64,000 bases of DNA from positions 835,001-899,000 of the forward strand of contig NW_026731931.1 of NCBI RefSeq assembly GCF_028476545.1. Direction: 5' to 3'. Below the pieces are notes generated by a model that made no database searches, was not told the origin of the DNA, and was given only the letters and a program-made list of their open reading frames with translations. Below are positions 44,112 to 55,150 of this stretch, in pieces. How positions within the stretch are numbered: the first letter of the stretch is position 1; every line of letters begins with the position of its first letter. Origin of the DNA: Physella acuta (lineage: Eukaryota > Mollusca > Gastropoda > Physidae). Position numbers and translations under genes: made by a program.

Positions 44112-44946
44112 TGTAACGGAATCCGTCCGTCAGACGCAGAGCCGGCGAACGCCCCCAGGTTCGTTTAAAGTAGTCAGACAGAAACCTTCTGGACAGTATG
44201 GGCACACCTACATCTACGTGGGCTTGTATCAACAGTCTAGGGGTGGTGACACGTAGGATAGATGAAACTCAACTTAGGTTCAACTGACAACTATTATTTT
44301 AATTTATGCACAAGTATGTACAATAGTCAATAAGTCAACACCAAAGTAAACTTCATTAAGAGCAATTAATAAACCATAAAAAACACTCACAGATAACTCA
44401 ATGATACTGAAATATATCTAACAATTAGAGATTAAAGTCACAGGTATAGCCTTGGTGTAATATCACACCTAAATACAATATCATAAACCTGGAATGACCA
44501 TACAACTTGGTGAAATATCACACCTAAACAATATATCTTAAACACTGGAGTGGTCAACAACTCCTATGGTGAGGAACTAATATATATCACCACGAACTGA
44601 ACAATTCAGATAAAACTTCACACACACACACACACACCGCACTGTGTCTCCCGGGGTCTAGGTCAAAGTCCTTCTTGAGAAATCGTGTCTCGACCTTTTA
44701 TCTGAGATCAAAAACAAGGGAGGCTACTATAATGTTCTAAGGCCATTGGCCGAGGATCGGTTAAGGATCTTCAATGCCAAACAACCATTGGCCGAGGTTC
44801 TGATGAGGATTAAAATCCAAGTCACCTGACGTGACGGAGTTCAGTTGACCGATTCGTACCGGTGAACTACCAACTCTCCCAAGGTCAACAACATAACTCA
44901 GGAGACTAAATAGTAAAAATAAATAAAAAGACTTAAGTAGGTCACA
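44112..44946. mobile_element. Solo-LTR-like insertion (unit C)
   Basis: The 835-bp block opens TGTAACGG and ends GTCACA, flanked by ATAC direct repeats (44,108-44,111 and 44,947-44,950). Units A and B read across this place without it (AAAATACCCCGTAAAGC at 7,636). No coding sequence is inside. A (CA)n run lies at 44,619-44,638. Family unknown. Confidence 0.55.
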
Positions 44947-45745
44947 ATACTGCTAAAAGCTAATCATATAATAATTAAATTACCGAGTCGCTCAGACTGA
45001 AATATATATAAAAGAAATATCTATTATTTCAGTTTAGGGAAATAGTTCCGGCGTTTAGAAGCTTACATACTTTTGTGCGAGATAAATGGCCCGTTGAGGG
45101 AGAAATACAACGGGCGCTAGGTTGATAGTGTTGCTTTTCTCTAAACCTAAAACAAACCAAAATCACCACTTGAACTTAAAATTTAACCGTAAACGAAAAA
45201 TGTCTTTGAAAACGGATTTTTATCCAGAATCGGTACTTTAATCGAAATTAAGTTTTAATCTAGACGTAGTAACTGCACATTGATACTAAATATAGTCGTA
45301 GCCATACTCCTAAACCTTACACTTAAGCTCAAACATGACAAAAGTTGCATTTAGAGTTTCTTTCAGACAAATATACAAGGGTGTGAAACACGCCTACAGC
45401 CTGCTATTACGAAATGTAATGTATATAGAAAATACATTTTTACCAGTGTCCGCCCCCCCCCCCCTTCCCCAGACAATGTATTGTGTGTACTTTTCCGGAA
45501 TCAGACTATTTCCTAATACATGTTCCACTTGACGTCACGTTTCGTTTTTCGTTTTACTGTGAACGTTTAAGTTTGCTAGTGTTTTCACCATATTGTTCCC
45601 ACAGAGTGGCAGAGTGACAGAATAGCGAAACTACTATTATAGAAATAGATGTATACATGTTTAGCTATTTTGAAGCGTTTTAATGTATGTGCTTGTTAAA
45701 CGTTAGCTTGCTAATTTTTAATTTATAATACATAATCTTTTTTAG

Positions 45746-45948
45746 CATAACATACATGGATATGGGTACAAACGAAAGTTGTGCAGATGATTACATGGAG
45801 ATATTTGATGGGCCATGGACACTCAGCAGGTCATTTGGAAAAATGTGTACAGCCCCGCAAATACTGACATTGTCGACAACAAACTTCATGCATGTGGTGT
45901 TTAGAACATTAGGAAGTGGGAAATTTCTCGCTACCTATAAAATTCTAG
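45746..45948 (+). CDS. CUB-5 domain, second-half exon (unit C)
   Basis: The 203-bp exon follows CTTTTTTAG, donor G/GTATAC, phases 2 and 1. It reads ITYMDMGTNESCADDYMEIF, DGPWTLSRSFGKMC, PQILTLSTTNFMHVVF and ATYKILG. It has the C-x-D-DY core with the calcium-type acid residues and the GKMC cysteine. It is the most diverged of the three paralogues, consistent with unit C as outgroup. Confidence 0.9.
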
Positions 45949-46070
45949 GTATACATTAAAACAAAACTTATCTACTAATACAGAATAGTCTATCAATCTT
46001 TTTCTGTGTATGAACTTATGTATCTAACATAAAGATGCAAATTGGTGGACGGCTAGCTGTTGTTCTGTTA

Positions 46071-46214
46071 CTTACTTACTTAATCCTCATCACTCCCTGT
46101 GGAGTATAGGGCAGCAACAAATCTCCGCCATTCCACCCTGTCCTGGGCGAGCCACTTTAGTTCATGCCAGGTTTTGCCAGAAGCCTGTACTTCTTCTTCC
46201 ATCTCCCTCCTCCA
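46071..46214 (-). mobile_element. LINE 3' fragment with 13-bp target duplication
   Basis: The minus strand encodes WRREMEEEVQASGKTWHELK, then WLAQDRVEWRRFVAALYS, then TGSDED and a TAA stop, followed by a TAAG-repeat tail. This W-R-x-L/F-V-x-x-L pattern is the usual C-terminus of non-LTR ORF2 proteins. It is flanked by TGTTGTTCTGTTA at 46,058-46,070 and 46,215-46,227. Units A and B show the single-copy empty site (CTGTTGTTTTGTTA at 8,648). It is a severely 5'-truncated recent insertion. Confidence 0.85.
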
Positions 46215-46666
46215 TGTTGTTCTGTTAACCACATTTAAATTAACTCAATTAAGTTTTTTTTCATTCGTTACAACATGCTTTAATTGCTCTCTCTCTCATG
46301 AATAAAATCTTTAGCCACCCCACCAGTAGCATTTAGAGTGACCAAAGTGTGATCTAGACTCACCCGTCCTTAATAAATTTCAATCTAAAAAATATCTTGA
46401 ATTAAATCAACTATCTCCCGACATGCCACTATCTGATATTTTCTAAGTACTTAGATAGAATATTTAGGCATATAAAGAAATATCAGGTTGTTAGATTTGT
46501 AATATCCAGAGGTTGAAAATGGACCTGCTTCAATGCTTTATTTTATATTTAAAAAATTAAGTTTTCAAAATAATATGAAAATAAATAGAAATCAAATAAT
46601 AACACTTGTTTCATGGCCAATAAAAAGATAAACATACTCCCTTACTGTACAGTGCGTTTTAGCGTA

Positions 46667-47365
46667 AATAAACCGGGAGTGATCTCCTCTAAACTTTCTC
46701 GAATATTCTAATATAACAATATGGGGGATGGCAACTCGGGATATAGACTTCTAGACATAATTTTTAATCCATTTTAATTACTCAAATTTTTAAAAATAGA
46801 ATATAATCTCGTAGAAAAAAGAAATGCACACCAAGTGAACGCTAAATAAAAATGCGCATAATAGTGCGCAATATTATTAGTACTTTATAAATTTACATGC
46901 GTTTTTTGAGAAATCGGAAACAGCGTAAATAAGCACTTCCGTTCAACGGAAATTACTCAAAATTCGGCCGATGGGAGAGAATGAGATCTTTTACTTACAT
47001 ATCACATTTCATTTATCTATCTGAAATAGTACTCAAGTTATAGGCTTTTGAAAAATTCAAAGTAGGAAAAGTACCACTTCCGGTTATCGGAAATCGCTCA
47101 AAAGTTGATACGGATCTACGATTTTGATAATATACTTATATATGAAATTTCATCAACCTAGCTGTAACGGTACTCAAGTTATCGTGTTTACACACGGACA
47201 CACACACACACACACACACACAGAGATACGGACAAGATTGAAAAATTATGTTTTTCCGTATCAGTGAGATCTAAAACGTCGAGATTTGCAAAAATCTCGA
47301 TTTTTTTTTTGCACGATTACAAGACTTTCTCTATACTTTGTATATACGAGAAAGTAAAAAAAAAA
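46667..47365 (-). repeat. Dispersed repeat E, copy 6 (minus)
   Basis: A near full-length copy from AATAAACCGGGAGTGATCTC to CGAGAAAGT and an A-run, with a (CA)n stretch at 47,197-47,222. Its site is different from copies 1-4. Confidence 0.75.
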
Positions 47366-47696
47366 TGTACGTAATTTTTAAAAGAAAACCAAGATGTATG
47401 TAAAGATTAAAAACTCGTGTAAGGCCTGGAATGAAAACATAGAGTTGTCTAAATTGTATTTTATACCCATATATAAATACTTTGCGTACGGATTTTGATA
47501 GTAAAATATGCATAAAATAGAGAAACAATAATAATTCTTACATTGAACGTCTACAAACTAAAAAAAAAGAAAGAAAAAGTATACTTTTCAGTAACGATTA
47601 AATATTAGTTTACCTTTTGGTGACAGATCAGTATGCATAGTGTATTGTATCATTGCGTTTCAAAATGAAAATTAATAAATGTAATGTAACATACAG

Positions 47697-47823
47697 ATAC
47701 AAACATCACACTGACCGAGCCTCAAGGTTTCATCTCTAGTCCTGGATATCCACTGGGTTACCTCGACAACATGTTTTACACCTGGACCATACGGGGCAGT
47801 CCTGATACGTTCATCACTCTTAA
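47697..47823 (+). CDS. CUB-6 domain, first-half exon (unit C)
   Basis: The 127-bp exon follows CATACAG, donor AA/GTAAGT, phases 1 and 2. It reads TNITLTEPQGFISSPGYPLG, YLDNMFYTWTIRGSP and DTFITLK. The SPGYP turn and W strand of a CUB domain are intact; the second cysteine is absent as in CUB-2 and CUB-4. Confidence 0.92.
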
Positions 47824-48387
47824 GTAAGTTTGCTTATTACATTTCTCAATTACATGTTAACGTTAAAGTGTTCATTCTAGCAAAGGAAAATAGAAACCTT
47901 TGAAAATGGGAAAATAAAAAAAATGTATGAAAATATAAATATACAGATAAAACGAATATTTTAAAATATTGAAATACCAATTGAGTAATATCCTTCGTAG
48001 ACACAGAAACATGCATATATACACATATTATGATACGAATGCAAAAATATATCAATTTATAAAAACATAAAATAGATGTATATCAATGCTACATAAATGA
48101 ATGTGTGCATATTTGAATGCTTGAATGAATGCAAGTAAGACGAAATTGGGTAATGTGTACTCCTATGATAAAGTAGCTTACAAATTACTACAAGAATTGA
48201 AAGAGGATTATATTTAGGAGTAGGATTAGGATGAGGAATAGAAATAGGAACAAGAAATAGTTATGTAAGTAGGTTGGCAATTTTAAGTATTTGAAAATAT
48301 GAATATACATATAAAACTAATCTGTGAGTGTATAAATTCATGAATATACCAATTATGAATATACAAATTGATAAATATATTATCGTA

Positions 48388-48770
48388 ATATGTAAAAGCC
48401 CATGAGCGCAATTTTCTATTTCTCGCTCTTTTCCTCTATCTCTTCCTCTGTCTGGCTGCAACATATGTCTATAGGCTACGCGATCAATATCTTCAGAAAT
48501 ATATGAAGAACTTAAAGATATGGACTATTGTTGAAAATTAAATGTTTGATGTATCAAATGTATAAACAAAATTTTATTTAACGACTGAAAAAAAAAACAA
48601 AAAAAAAAACAAGTAAAGGAATAATAGTCGAATGTTGAAACAAATTGTTAAATATGCAACCGGAGAAGTGCTTATAGTTGTGTAGGGTCTAGAGTAGCAC
48701 ACTGGCAAAAAGTAGCACACTGACGTCACACGAAATAAGTAGAAAAATATTTTTATCTAACAATGTTAAT
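48388..48770 (+). mobile_element. Helitron-related sequence, relative of the insert at 49,213
   Basis: TCGTAATATGTAAAAGCCCA and the following CT-rich and ATATATGAAGAACTTA blocks parallel TCCTAATATATAAAAGCCCA at 49,213 and its downstream sequence. A TC start fits a Helitron 5' end. It runs into E copy 7, and no 3' terminus is seen. Confidence 0.4.
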
Positions 48771-49238
48771 TAAAAATAAACCGGGAGTGATCTCCCCTAA
48801 ACTTTCTCGAATATTCTTATATAATTTGGAATATAGACATGATTTTTAATTACTTAAACTTTTAAAAATAAAATAGAATCTCATAGAAAAAAGAATAGCG
48901 CATCAAGCGAACGCCAAAACAAAATGTGCATAATAGTGCGCAATATTATTAGTACTTTATAAATTTACATGCGTTTTTTGAGAAATCGGATTTTGATAAA
49001 ATACTTATATATGAAATTTCATCAACCTAGCTGTATCGGTACTCAAGTTATCGTGTTTACACACAGCAGACAGAAACACAGACAGACAGACACACAGACA
49101 TACGGACAAGATTGCAAAATTATGTTTTTCCGTATCCGTTAGGTGTAAAACGTCGAGATTTGTAAAAATCTCGATTTTTTGTTTGTTTGCACTATTACAA
49201 GAACTTTCTGTATCCTAATATATAAAAGCCCAAAAGCG

Positions 49239-49240
<2 letters not shown>

Positions 49241-49284
<44 letters not shown>
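49241..49284. repeat. (CT)n microsatellite
   Basis: About 20 CT units next to the 5' end of the composite Helitron. Confidence 0.9.
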
Positions 49285-49288
<4 letters not shown>

Positions 49289-49677
49289 CTCTCTGTCTGT
49301 CCGCAAAATATTTTCGCCGGATATCACATCAAGATCTTCAGCGATATATGGAGAACTTATGTTAAAAATAATATAATAGATGTTTTAAATGTATAATCAC
49401 AATTTTATTTAAAAAAGAAAATAAAAAATAAAGGCGTATTCGAATGTAGAATAACAGTTTTAATTATGCAACAACAAAAGCGTTTATAGTTGTGAAAAAG
49501 AATGCATAAAACAGTGACGCCACTAATGTTTATACATTAACGTAAGACGTCATCAGCCGTGTTTAAAATAAAAATAAATGAACTATTTCATTCAAATATT
49601 ATTTTGATCTACGTACGCTATAAAATTTATACAATACAATTTTTCTTTGGCTAAACTTAAAAACCATTTCTATTAGG

Positions 49678-49835
49678 TTTCTAGATCTAGATATTCTAGA
49701 TCTAGATATTCTAGATCATCTAGATCTAGATATTCTAGATCATCTACATCTAGAGATTCTAGATCGAGATCTAGATGTAGATCTACGGAAAAACTAGACG
49801 TACACAGATGTAGACCCTACCTAGATCTAGAATCT
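49678..49835. repeat. TCTAGA/AGATCT hexamer array
   Basis: Runs of TCTAGATCTAGATAT and variants, self-complementary at hexamer level. The same kind of array occurs at 43,050-43,450 and 56,880-57,040. Confidence 0.8.
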
Positions 49836-50416
49836 ATTCAAATAATACATTTCTATACTAAAGTATTTCAGGCCTTAATTACTTTATTGAAATCTTTGTT
49901 TATCTATGCAATTTGCTAATCTCTATAATATATAAAACAAAGTTGTCGGGTGCCCGATAGGGTACTTCCCGGCGCCACAGGCCCTTCAAATTTGGCAGGA
50001 TCTTGACTTGAGGCGACAGAACACGGGGGCCGGTTGGCCGAAAAGTCTACGATCAGGGGATCAAAACTGACCTCGACTGACCGGCGCCTTATATGAGCTA
50101 TAATTCGAAAAAAAAAATGCCCACGTAGGAAAATCTTCATAACTCCTGAGGTCGTAGACCGACCCTCGGGCGAATTAATTAAGCATTCAAATTCTCAATG
50201 TTTTCGTAAGCCTAAGCGAAGCTGGGCAGCATGCCTAGTACTTCGTATATACGAGAAATAAAAAAAAAATAACCACGGAAAGTACACAACACTAATGGCG
50301 TAAATTTTAGGATAAAAAGGAGAATTAAAAATCGAATGTCGAAAGTGATATACAATACTAATGACGTTATCTTAAACAAGATTAATTTAAAACATCTTCC
50401 AATAAACTTTTCGATT

Positions 50417-50650
50417 TGCACCCCCCTGCCCTCAAGATTTCGATGTGCACCCCCCCCCCCCTCAACTTACGATTTGCATCCACCCCCCTCAATATTTCGA
50501 TTTGCACCCCCCCCTCATACTTTCGATTTGCACCCCCTCAAACTTTCAATTTATTTTTCCAACACATTTTGGCGCCCCCTAAGGTCGGCGCCCGGGGACA
50601 TATGTCCTCCCCCCCGCCTTCCCCCCCCCCCCCCCCCGCTACGCTACTGA
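50417..50650. repeat. C-rich degenerate repeat, GGCGTAGC-type element
   Basis: Units of TTTCGATTTGCACCCCC recur about five times, followed by GGCGCCCGGGG, a long C-run and GCTACGCTACTG. The 62.5-kb element shares the CGATTTGCACCCCC unit and the same end. The left terminus is not seen here. Confidence 0.6.
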
Positions 50651-52765
50651 TTATACATCTGCATATCAAAACTTACGCATAGAAATGTATACAGATTTCT
50701 CGGCCAGCATAATAAAAATTATGTTTAAAAACAATAAAAATACCATTGAATAGTTGGGTTTTAACGGTATTATTTAAGTCACTTAATCGGTGTGGGCATT
50801 TAATATTGTGTTGTGTCAACTAATAAAGTACATTTTTTGGTTTTAATTTTACTTTTAATTTTACTTAGCTTTTAATATATTACATGCGTTGGATTTTAAA
50901 TATTTAGTTATTCCATTGCTTTGTCGCTAAATTCTTTCAAGATATATTATAGCGAATTGCGTTTAGACCAATAACTAGTTTCTAAAATATATTTCTTAAA
51001 CAAGTATAACATATTAAAATATACAGCTATAAGTTACGTGTAACGGTTAGCTATGGAAAATTTATAAATACATAAGTATATGCATATATGAATACATAAG
51101 TATATAAAAACATAAATACATATCAACATAAACATAGGAATATTTAAATATATGATTATATGAATGTAGAAATATATGAATGTATAAAAACATATCATGA
51201 ATGAGTGCCTGCATAAAATATGTATGAATTCAAGTAGGTAGAAAATTGATTATTCATACCCCATAAAAAAAGAATTAATTTATGAATGATTTCATAACAG
51301 AAGCAGTTTACTTCAACATTACAGCAAACTTTATTGAAATCGAAACAAAAGATATGATTTTGAGGAGTAAATATAGACAGGGACGATCAGTAATTATGAA
51401 AGTGACAAAACGGTTCTAATCAGATGCGAAGCTACAATAAAGAAAGGCCCCGAAATCCGGCAGGAAGATGATGGTTCAGGCCATTTAGGGGAACCAAAAG
51501 CCGCCCGTAATTAATATTTTAAAGAAAAAAAATCAAAATTCAATTTCAAATGGACTGATTAACGGATGAACGAATAAACGTATGAATGGATAAGCAAAAA
51601 GAAAATGCGTCAATTAATCAATGCATAATACTTCAGTGCTTTAATGCATCAATTCATAAATGCATCCAAGCATTCACGCATCAATGGATCATTGCATACA
51701 TGCATCAATGCACAATGCAACAATGCAACCCTAATTACACGGATGTGTTACTCACGGTTGAATGAACATTCGTAATATATTTCTTATCGGACCCTAACTC
51801 GTCATCACTAGAAATAATGCGGGGGTGGGGTGTATCGGCGTTTGTTAACCTCAAGCGCTGAACACAAGATTTGGTGGTTGGCGTTTATCAAGAGTTAATA
51901 GACTTATGTAAGTTGAATTTAATTGTTTATAGAAATTATATTGAAGTGATAAAACTGGCTAACAAACAGAACTTAATCTGGTTAGTTAATACTTGTTTTT
52001 AGATTAGTACTAGGTGAATAAGAAGTTAATATATTATTGTCTTTAAAGCATTTCCTCATGCATACATTATTTCCGCTTATATAAAAACTATCTGAAACTT
52101 AAAACTAAAATCGACATGTATGTATTAGTCCACATAAAAAGGTCGTCGTTTATCGTTTCCTTTAAGAGGAATCGTACAGTGCCGTTTTCAGTCTACTTTT
52201 CAGGTTTTCTCAACTTTGCAATTGTAAGTAAAATTCAAGATTAAAATCGCTAATGCTCTGGAACCCTTTGTCATAGCATTATACCATCTACAATACTAGG
52301 TTTGTACATAAAGTTTACCCCAATACTAGGAAAAATGTATACTTATTTAGCACCACCCCTTAATTTGTGTTATATTTGTACGTACAGTTATATTAAAAAT
52401 TGAATACAAACTATCACAATGACAAAACGTAGAAATGTATACAATTGTTTGAGAAATCTAAATCTATTATCAGAGTTTTAAAATCTCTTGTGGTAACAAC
52501 GCTATAGAGGTTTAAAAAGGTGTTAGTTTTCACACATTTTCGTTGTTTCCATGGCAACCCGAAATGCTATCAACTGCTATATAATATGCTTGTCTAGCTA
52601 TTAATATACATGTTAAATACAATTTTTTTTTCATCCGTGGTATACATTCTTAAAATATACGACGGGTACACAAGTGATTTTCGTCATACGATTGTGTATG
52701 TTATTCTAATGACTGTGGTTATCTAATATATATCAAATAATTTATTGTTTTTTTTTAACCCACAG

Positions 52766-52974
52766 AATTACAGATTTTAAATTGCAGGGTTACTGCAGCT
52801 ATGACTACCTTAAAATATACGATGGTCCCACAAATGCGTCGTCGTTGTTTGGTACCTTCTGTTCATTTGATTCACCTGGGCTGAGGACTTCAACCAGCAA
52901 CTGCCTGTTCCTTGAGTTCAAAACTGATGGCTACTTTATATATAAAGGCTTTTATGGAAATTACGAGATCAGAG
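52766..52974 (+). CDS. CUB-6 domain, second-half exon (unit C)
   Basis: The 209-bp exon follows AACCCACAG, donor G/GTAAC, phases 2 and 1. It reads ITDFKLQGYCSYDYLKIYDG, PTNASSLFGTFCSFDSPG, LRTSTSNCLFLEFKTDGY and GFYGNYEIRG. This is the most canonical CUB half in the window: C-x-x-D-Y-L-x-I-Y-D-G and the FGTFC cysteine are both present. An extra cysteine in SNCLF is unusual. The exon is one codon longer than its paralogues at 12,884 and 28,164, which are far more like each other. Confidence 0.93.
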
Positions 52975-53067
52975 GTAACATTTTATATTAAAAGCTCAAA
53001 ATTACTTTTAAGAGTGTTCAACGTTACAGGAAATGAATATTTTTGTTCGTAGTTTCGTTGCTCTTAG

Positions 53068-53500
53068 TACTTTCTCGTATACAAAGATAGAAGATGTGTT
53101 AGAATCGTGCAAATAATCGAAATCAATATTTTCAACAATCTTCACGTTTTACACTTTACTTAGTCGATAAACCTAGTTTTGCGATTGTATCTGTATGATT
53201 GTGTGTCTTTCTGTGTCTGTCTGTCTCTGAGAATACGATAATTTGAGTAACGTTTCAGTTATGTTGAAGACATTGAAGACATAAGAAAGTGTAGTTCTTA
53301 ACCAAATTTTGAGATATTTTTGGCAACCGCAAGCCGAGCTAATTCTATTTCCGGTTTCTTAACAACCCATAATTTGTGTACCGTTTAAGTTAGATGGGCG
53401 AAATTTCGCATTTAACGATGTTATCGTAAACGGAAGTGATACATTACTTTCTTTCTGTAGTTACAGTAAACTTGAGTGCTGTTTCATTTAGGTGTACGAA
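53068..53500 (+). repeat. Dispersed repeat E, copy 8 (plus, degenerate)
   Basis: TACTTTCTCGTATACAAAG opens it. AATCTTCACGTTTTACAC, a TGTGTCTTTCTGTGTCTGTC stretch, ACGATAATTTGAGTAACG and CTTGAGTGCTGTTTCATTTA recall the family, but divergence is high and the far end is not definable. Confidence 0.5.
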
Positions 53501-54238
53501 ATTTCATAAATAAGTATAAAATTTGAACAGTCGATTGCTTTTAATTTTAGTGACGTTATATTTCCGAAATTGTACTTTTAATTACTGTGTAGCGTTTTTT
53601 TTTAAAATTTTCTGCGATTTTTAACCTAACAGATAGACGGGTGTTTGAAATCCTTTTCATCAAATTAATAAACAACATTTTAAAAATTAATATGTTGGAA
53701 GTTGCCCTCATTTTGAATAGTCCAATTGAAGTTACGTTTGCTTGATTTAAAGACTTTTCGTAATTTCCCAATTAAATTTTTAATATGTGTAGGCTCATCG
53801 AGGTCCATGTAAACAATAATTCCCGCTGTATTACATAGAAGTAAGTTAATTGTTGTTTTTTTTTTAATTATCGCCTATGTTGTTTTAGAAACGTTTGTCA
53901 TTATTACTTAAGAAAATACAACTTCTAGTCAGCTTTTTCCTGAACTTTACTTTTTCTCGGGAACACTATACGTTTCGTCTACAACCTAATGAAGTTTGAA
54001 AACGTGTTGTTAATGACATCTTTAAAAACCAATCTGAGGGCTAGGTCGCTCACAGTCAATTTAACAGCTAAGTTTAGGCTATATAAGAAAATAGAACCCC
54101 GGGTAGATTTGACTTTTTAAAAAATTATCACGGATGTGACAATTATTTCGGGCAAATGATGGCATTGGTTTACAATCATAATATATAATTTAATTATTCT
54201 TAAATCGCAGCGACGAACGACCGAACTACTCTTCAGCA

Positions 54239-54241
<3 letters not shown>

Positions 54242-54320
<79 letters not shown>
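54242..54320. repeat. TA dinucleotide tract
   Basis: About 39 TA units. Confidence 0.95.
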
Positions 54321-54323
<3 letters not shown>

Positions 54324-54519
54324 GCGATATTTACGAGATACCCGCACATTCAATACGTGTGTTATTACAAAAAAGCATTTTATTTCGTACAATTTCAGCA
54401 CCTGTTGTTTAGTTTCATACTATTTAAAAAATTATAATGCAATAATCATCTTCATTACTCACAATGTAATGAAATTTGTTTATCTGACACGTTCTTATTA
54501 TTGGCTTTCTTTTTACAAG

Positions 54520-55150
54520 CTTTTATTTAACTCACTTCCTCTGTCTAGATCGATACGCCCGAGCGATATTGCAGGCACTTTTAACTGACATATACGGTTC
54601 GTATTTGGTACATGGGTGAAGATATGAAGACCATGCATCGTGACATTAAATTGGTCGCCTGATTAATTTTTTATGAATTAATTAAAATCTTGACAAAATT
54701 AGAAAGCAATTCTATCCACACGCGTCATCACCGCAAAAGCGCGTCATCAGGGTCAATAGCTGCGCAATGGTTTTAATTCATGTAACTAAATAAAATAATG
54801 TAAATGTAAAATAAATGTAAATAAAAACATGTAAAGTACTAACAAAATTCCATAACAAACGTTATAATATCAAGCTTTTATTAATCATGTAACTCTATTC
54901 TAAATAAATAAAAACATGTAAAGTACTAAACAAAAATTTCATAAAAAACGTTTTAATAACAAGCTTGTATGTAATAATACACTAAAAATAGAAAATAAAT
55001 TATACGCTACTAGTATCTATTGGATACCTTTACTAATATTTAGGAAGAGACAACGCTTTTCTGTATAATAATGAAAATAGAAGTCTATAATTTATTTTCT
55101 ACTCCTTAGTGCGTTATTACATAAAAGCTTGTTATTAAAACGTTTTTTAT
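54520..55150. mobile_element. Foldback-like element
   Basis: A unit with AAACATGTAAAGTACTAA and CAAGCTT occurs in tandem at 54,826 and 54,911. The end region is repeated inverted, giving arms 54,941-55,005 and 55,086-55,150 (AACAAGCTTGTATGTAATAA against TTATTACATAAAAGCTTGTT). The opening ACAAGCTTTTATTTAACTCA recalls the start of the 24.7-kb element. Architecture, not sequence identity, links the two. Confidence 0.55.

Larger units (their letters stand above)
33365..45745 (+). other. Intron inside CUB-5 (unit C)
   Basis: At 12.4 kb this is the longest intron of the window. It aligns in blocks with unit A/B introns (33,365-34,160; 39,430-39,490; 40,810-42,790; 43,990-45,740). The gaps are filled by an LTR retrotransposon (34,165-39,429), an insert ending in a Helitron-like terminus (about 39,500-40,425), a TCTAGA-rich block (42,820-43,450) and a solo-LTR-like block (44,112-44,946). 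Confidence 0.8.
45949..47696 (+). other. Intron between CUB-5 and CUB-6 (unit C)
   Basis: At 1.7 kb it is much shorter than its unit A and B equivalents. It contains a LINE fragment (46,071) and E copy 6 (46,667). It lacks the hAT relic, solo LTR and TA tract of the other units. Confidence 0.8.
49213..50238 (+). mobile_element. Composite non-autonomous Helitron inside repeat E
   Basis: It starts TCCTAATATATAAAAGCC and ends with a hairpin (about GCCTAAGC...GCTGGGC, 50,210-50,226) and CCTAG, inserted between A and T of the E palindrome. Inside are a (CT)n run, TCTAGA repeats (49,678-49,790) and at 49,922 a second Helitron-like start, TCTATAATATATAAAACAAA, leading into GC-rich sequence. This suggests two fused or nested elements sharing one 3' end. 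No Rep/helicase sequence is seen. Confidence 0.7.
48775..50269 (-). repeat. Dispersed repeat E, copy 7, interrupted by a Helitron
   Basis: The left part (48,775-49,212) stops in ACTTTCTGTA and the right part (50,239-50,269) resumes TACTTCGTATATACGAGAAA. Together they restore the palindromic end seen uninterrupted in copies 2, 4 and 6. The left part also lacks an internal segment after GAGAAATCGG. Confidence 0.75.
47824..52765 (+). other. Intron inside CUB-6 (unit C)
   Basis: The 4.9-kb phase-2 intron contains a Helitron-related sequence (48,388), E copy 7 (48,775) split by a composite Helitron (49,213-50,238) and a C-rich element (50,417). The stretch 50,660-52,760 is AT-rich with loose ATAAATACATA and ATGCATCAAT repeats (51,060-51,240; 51,620-51,725) and otherwise nothing recognisable. 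Confidence 0.75.

Noticed and set aside
50336-50682. Proline-rich open frames in the C-rich repeat, and similar ones at 62,492-62,805
   Set aside because: Poly-C tracts read as proline; the region is a repeat with transposon-like ends.
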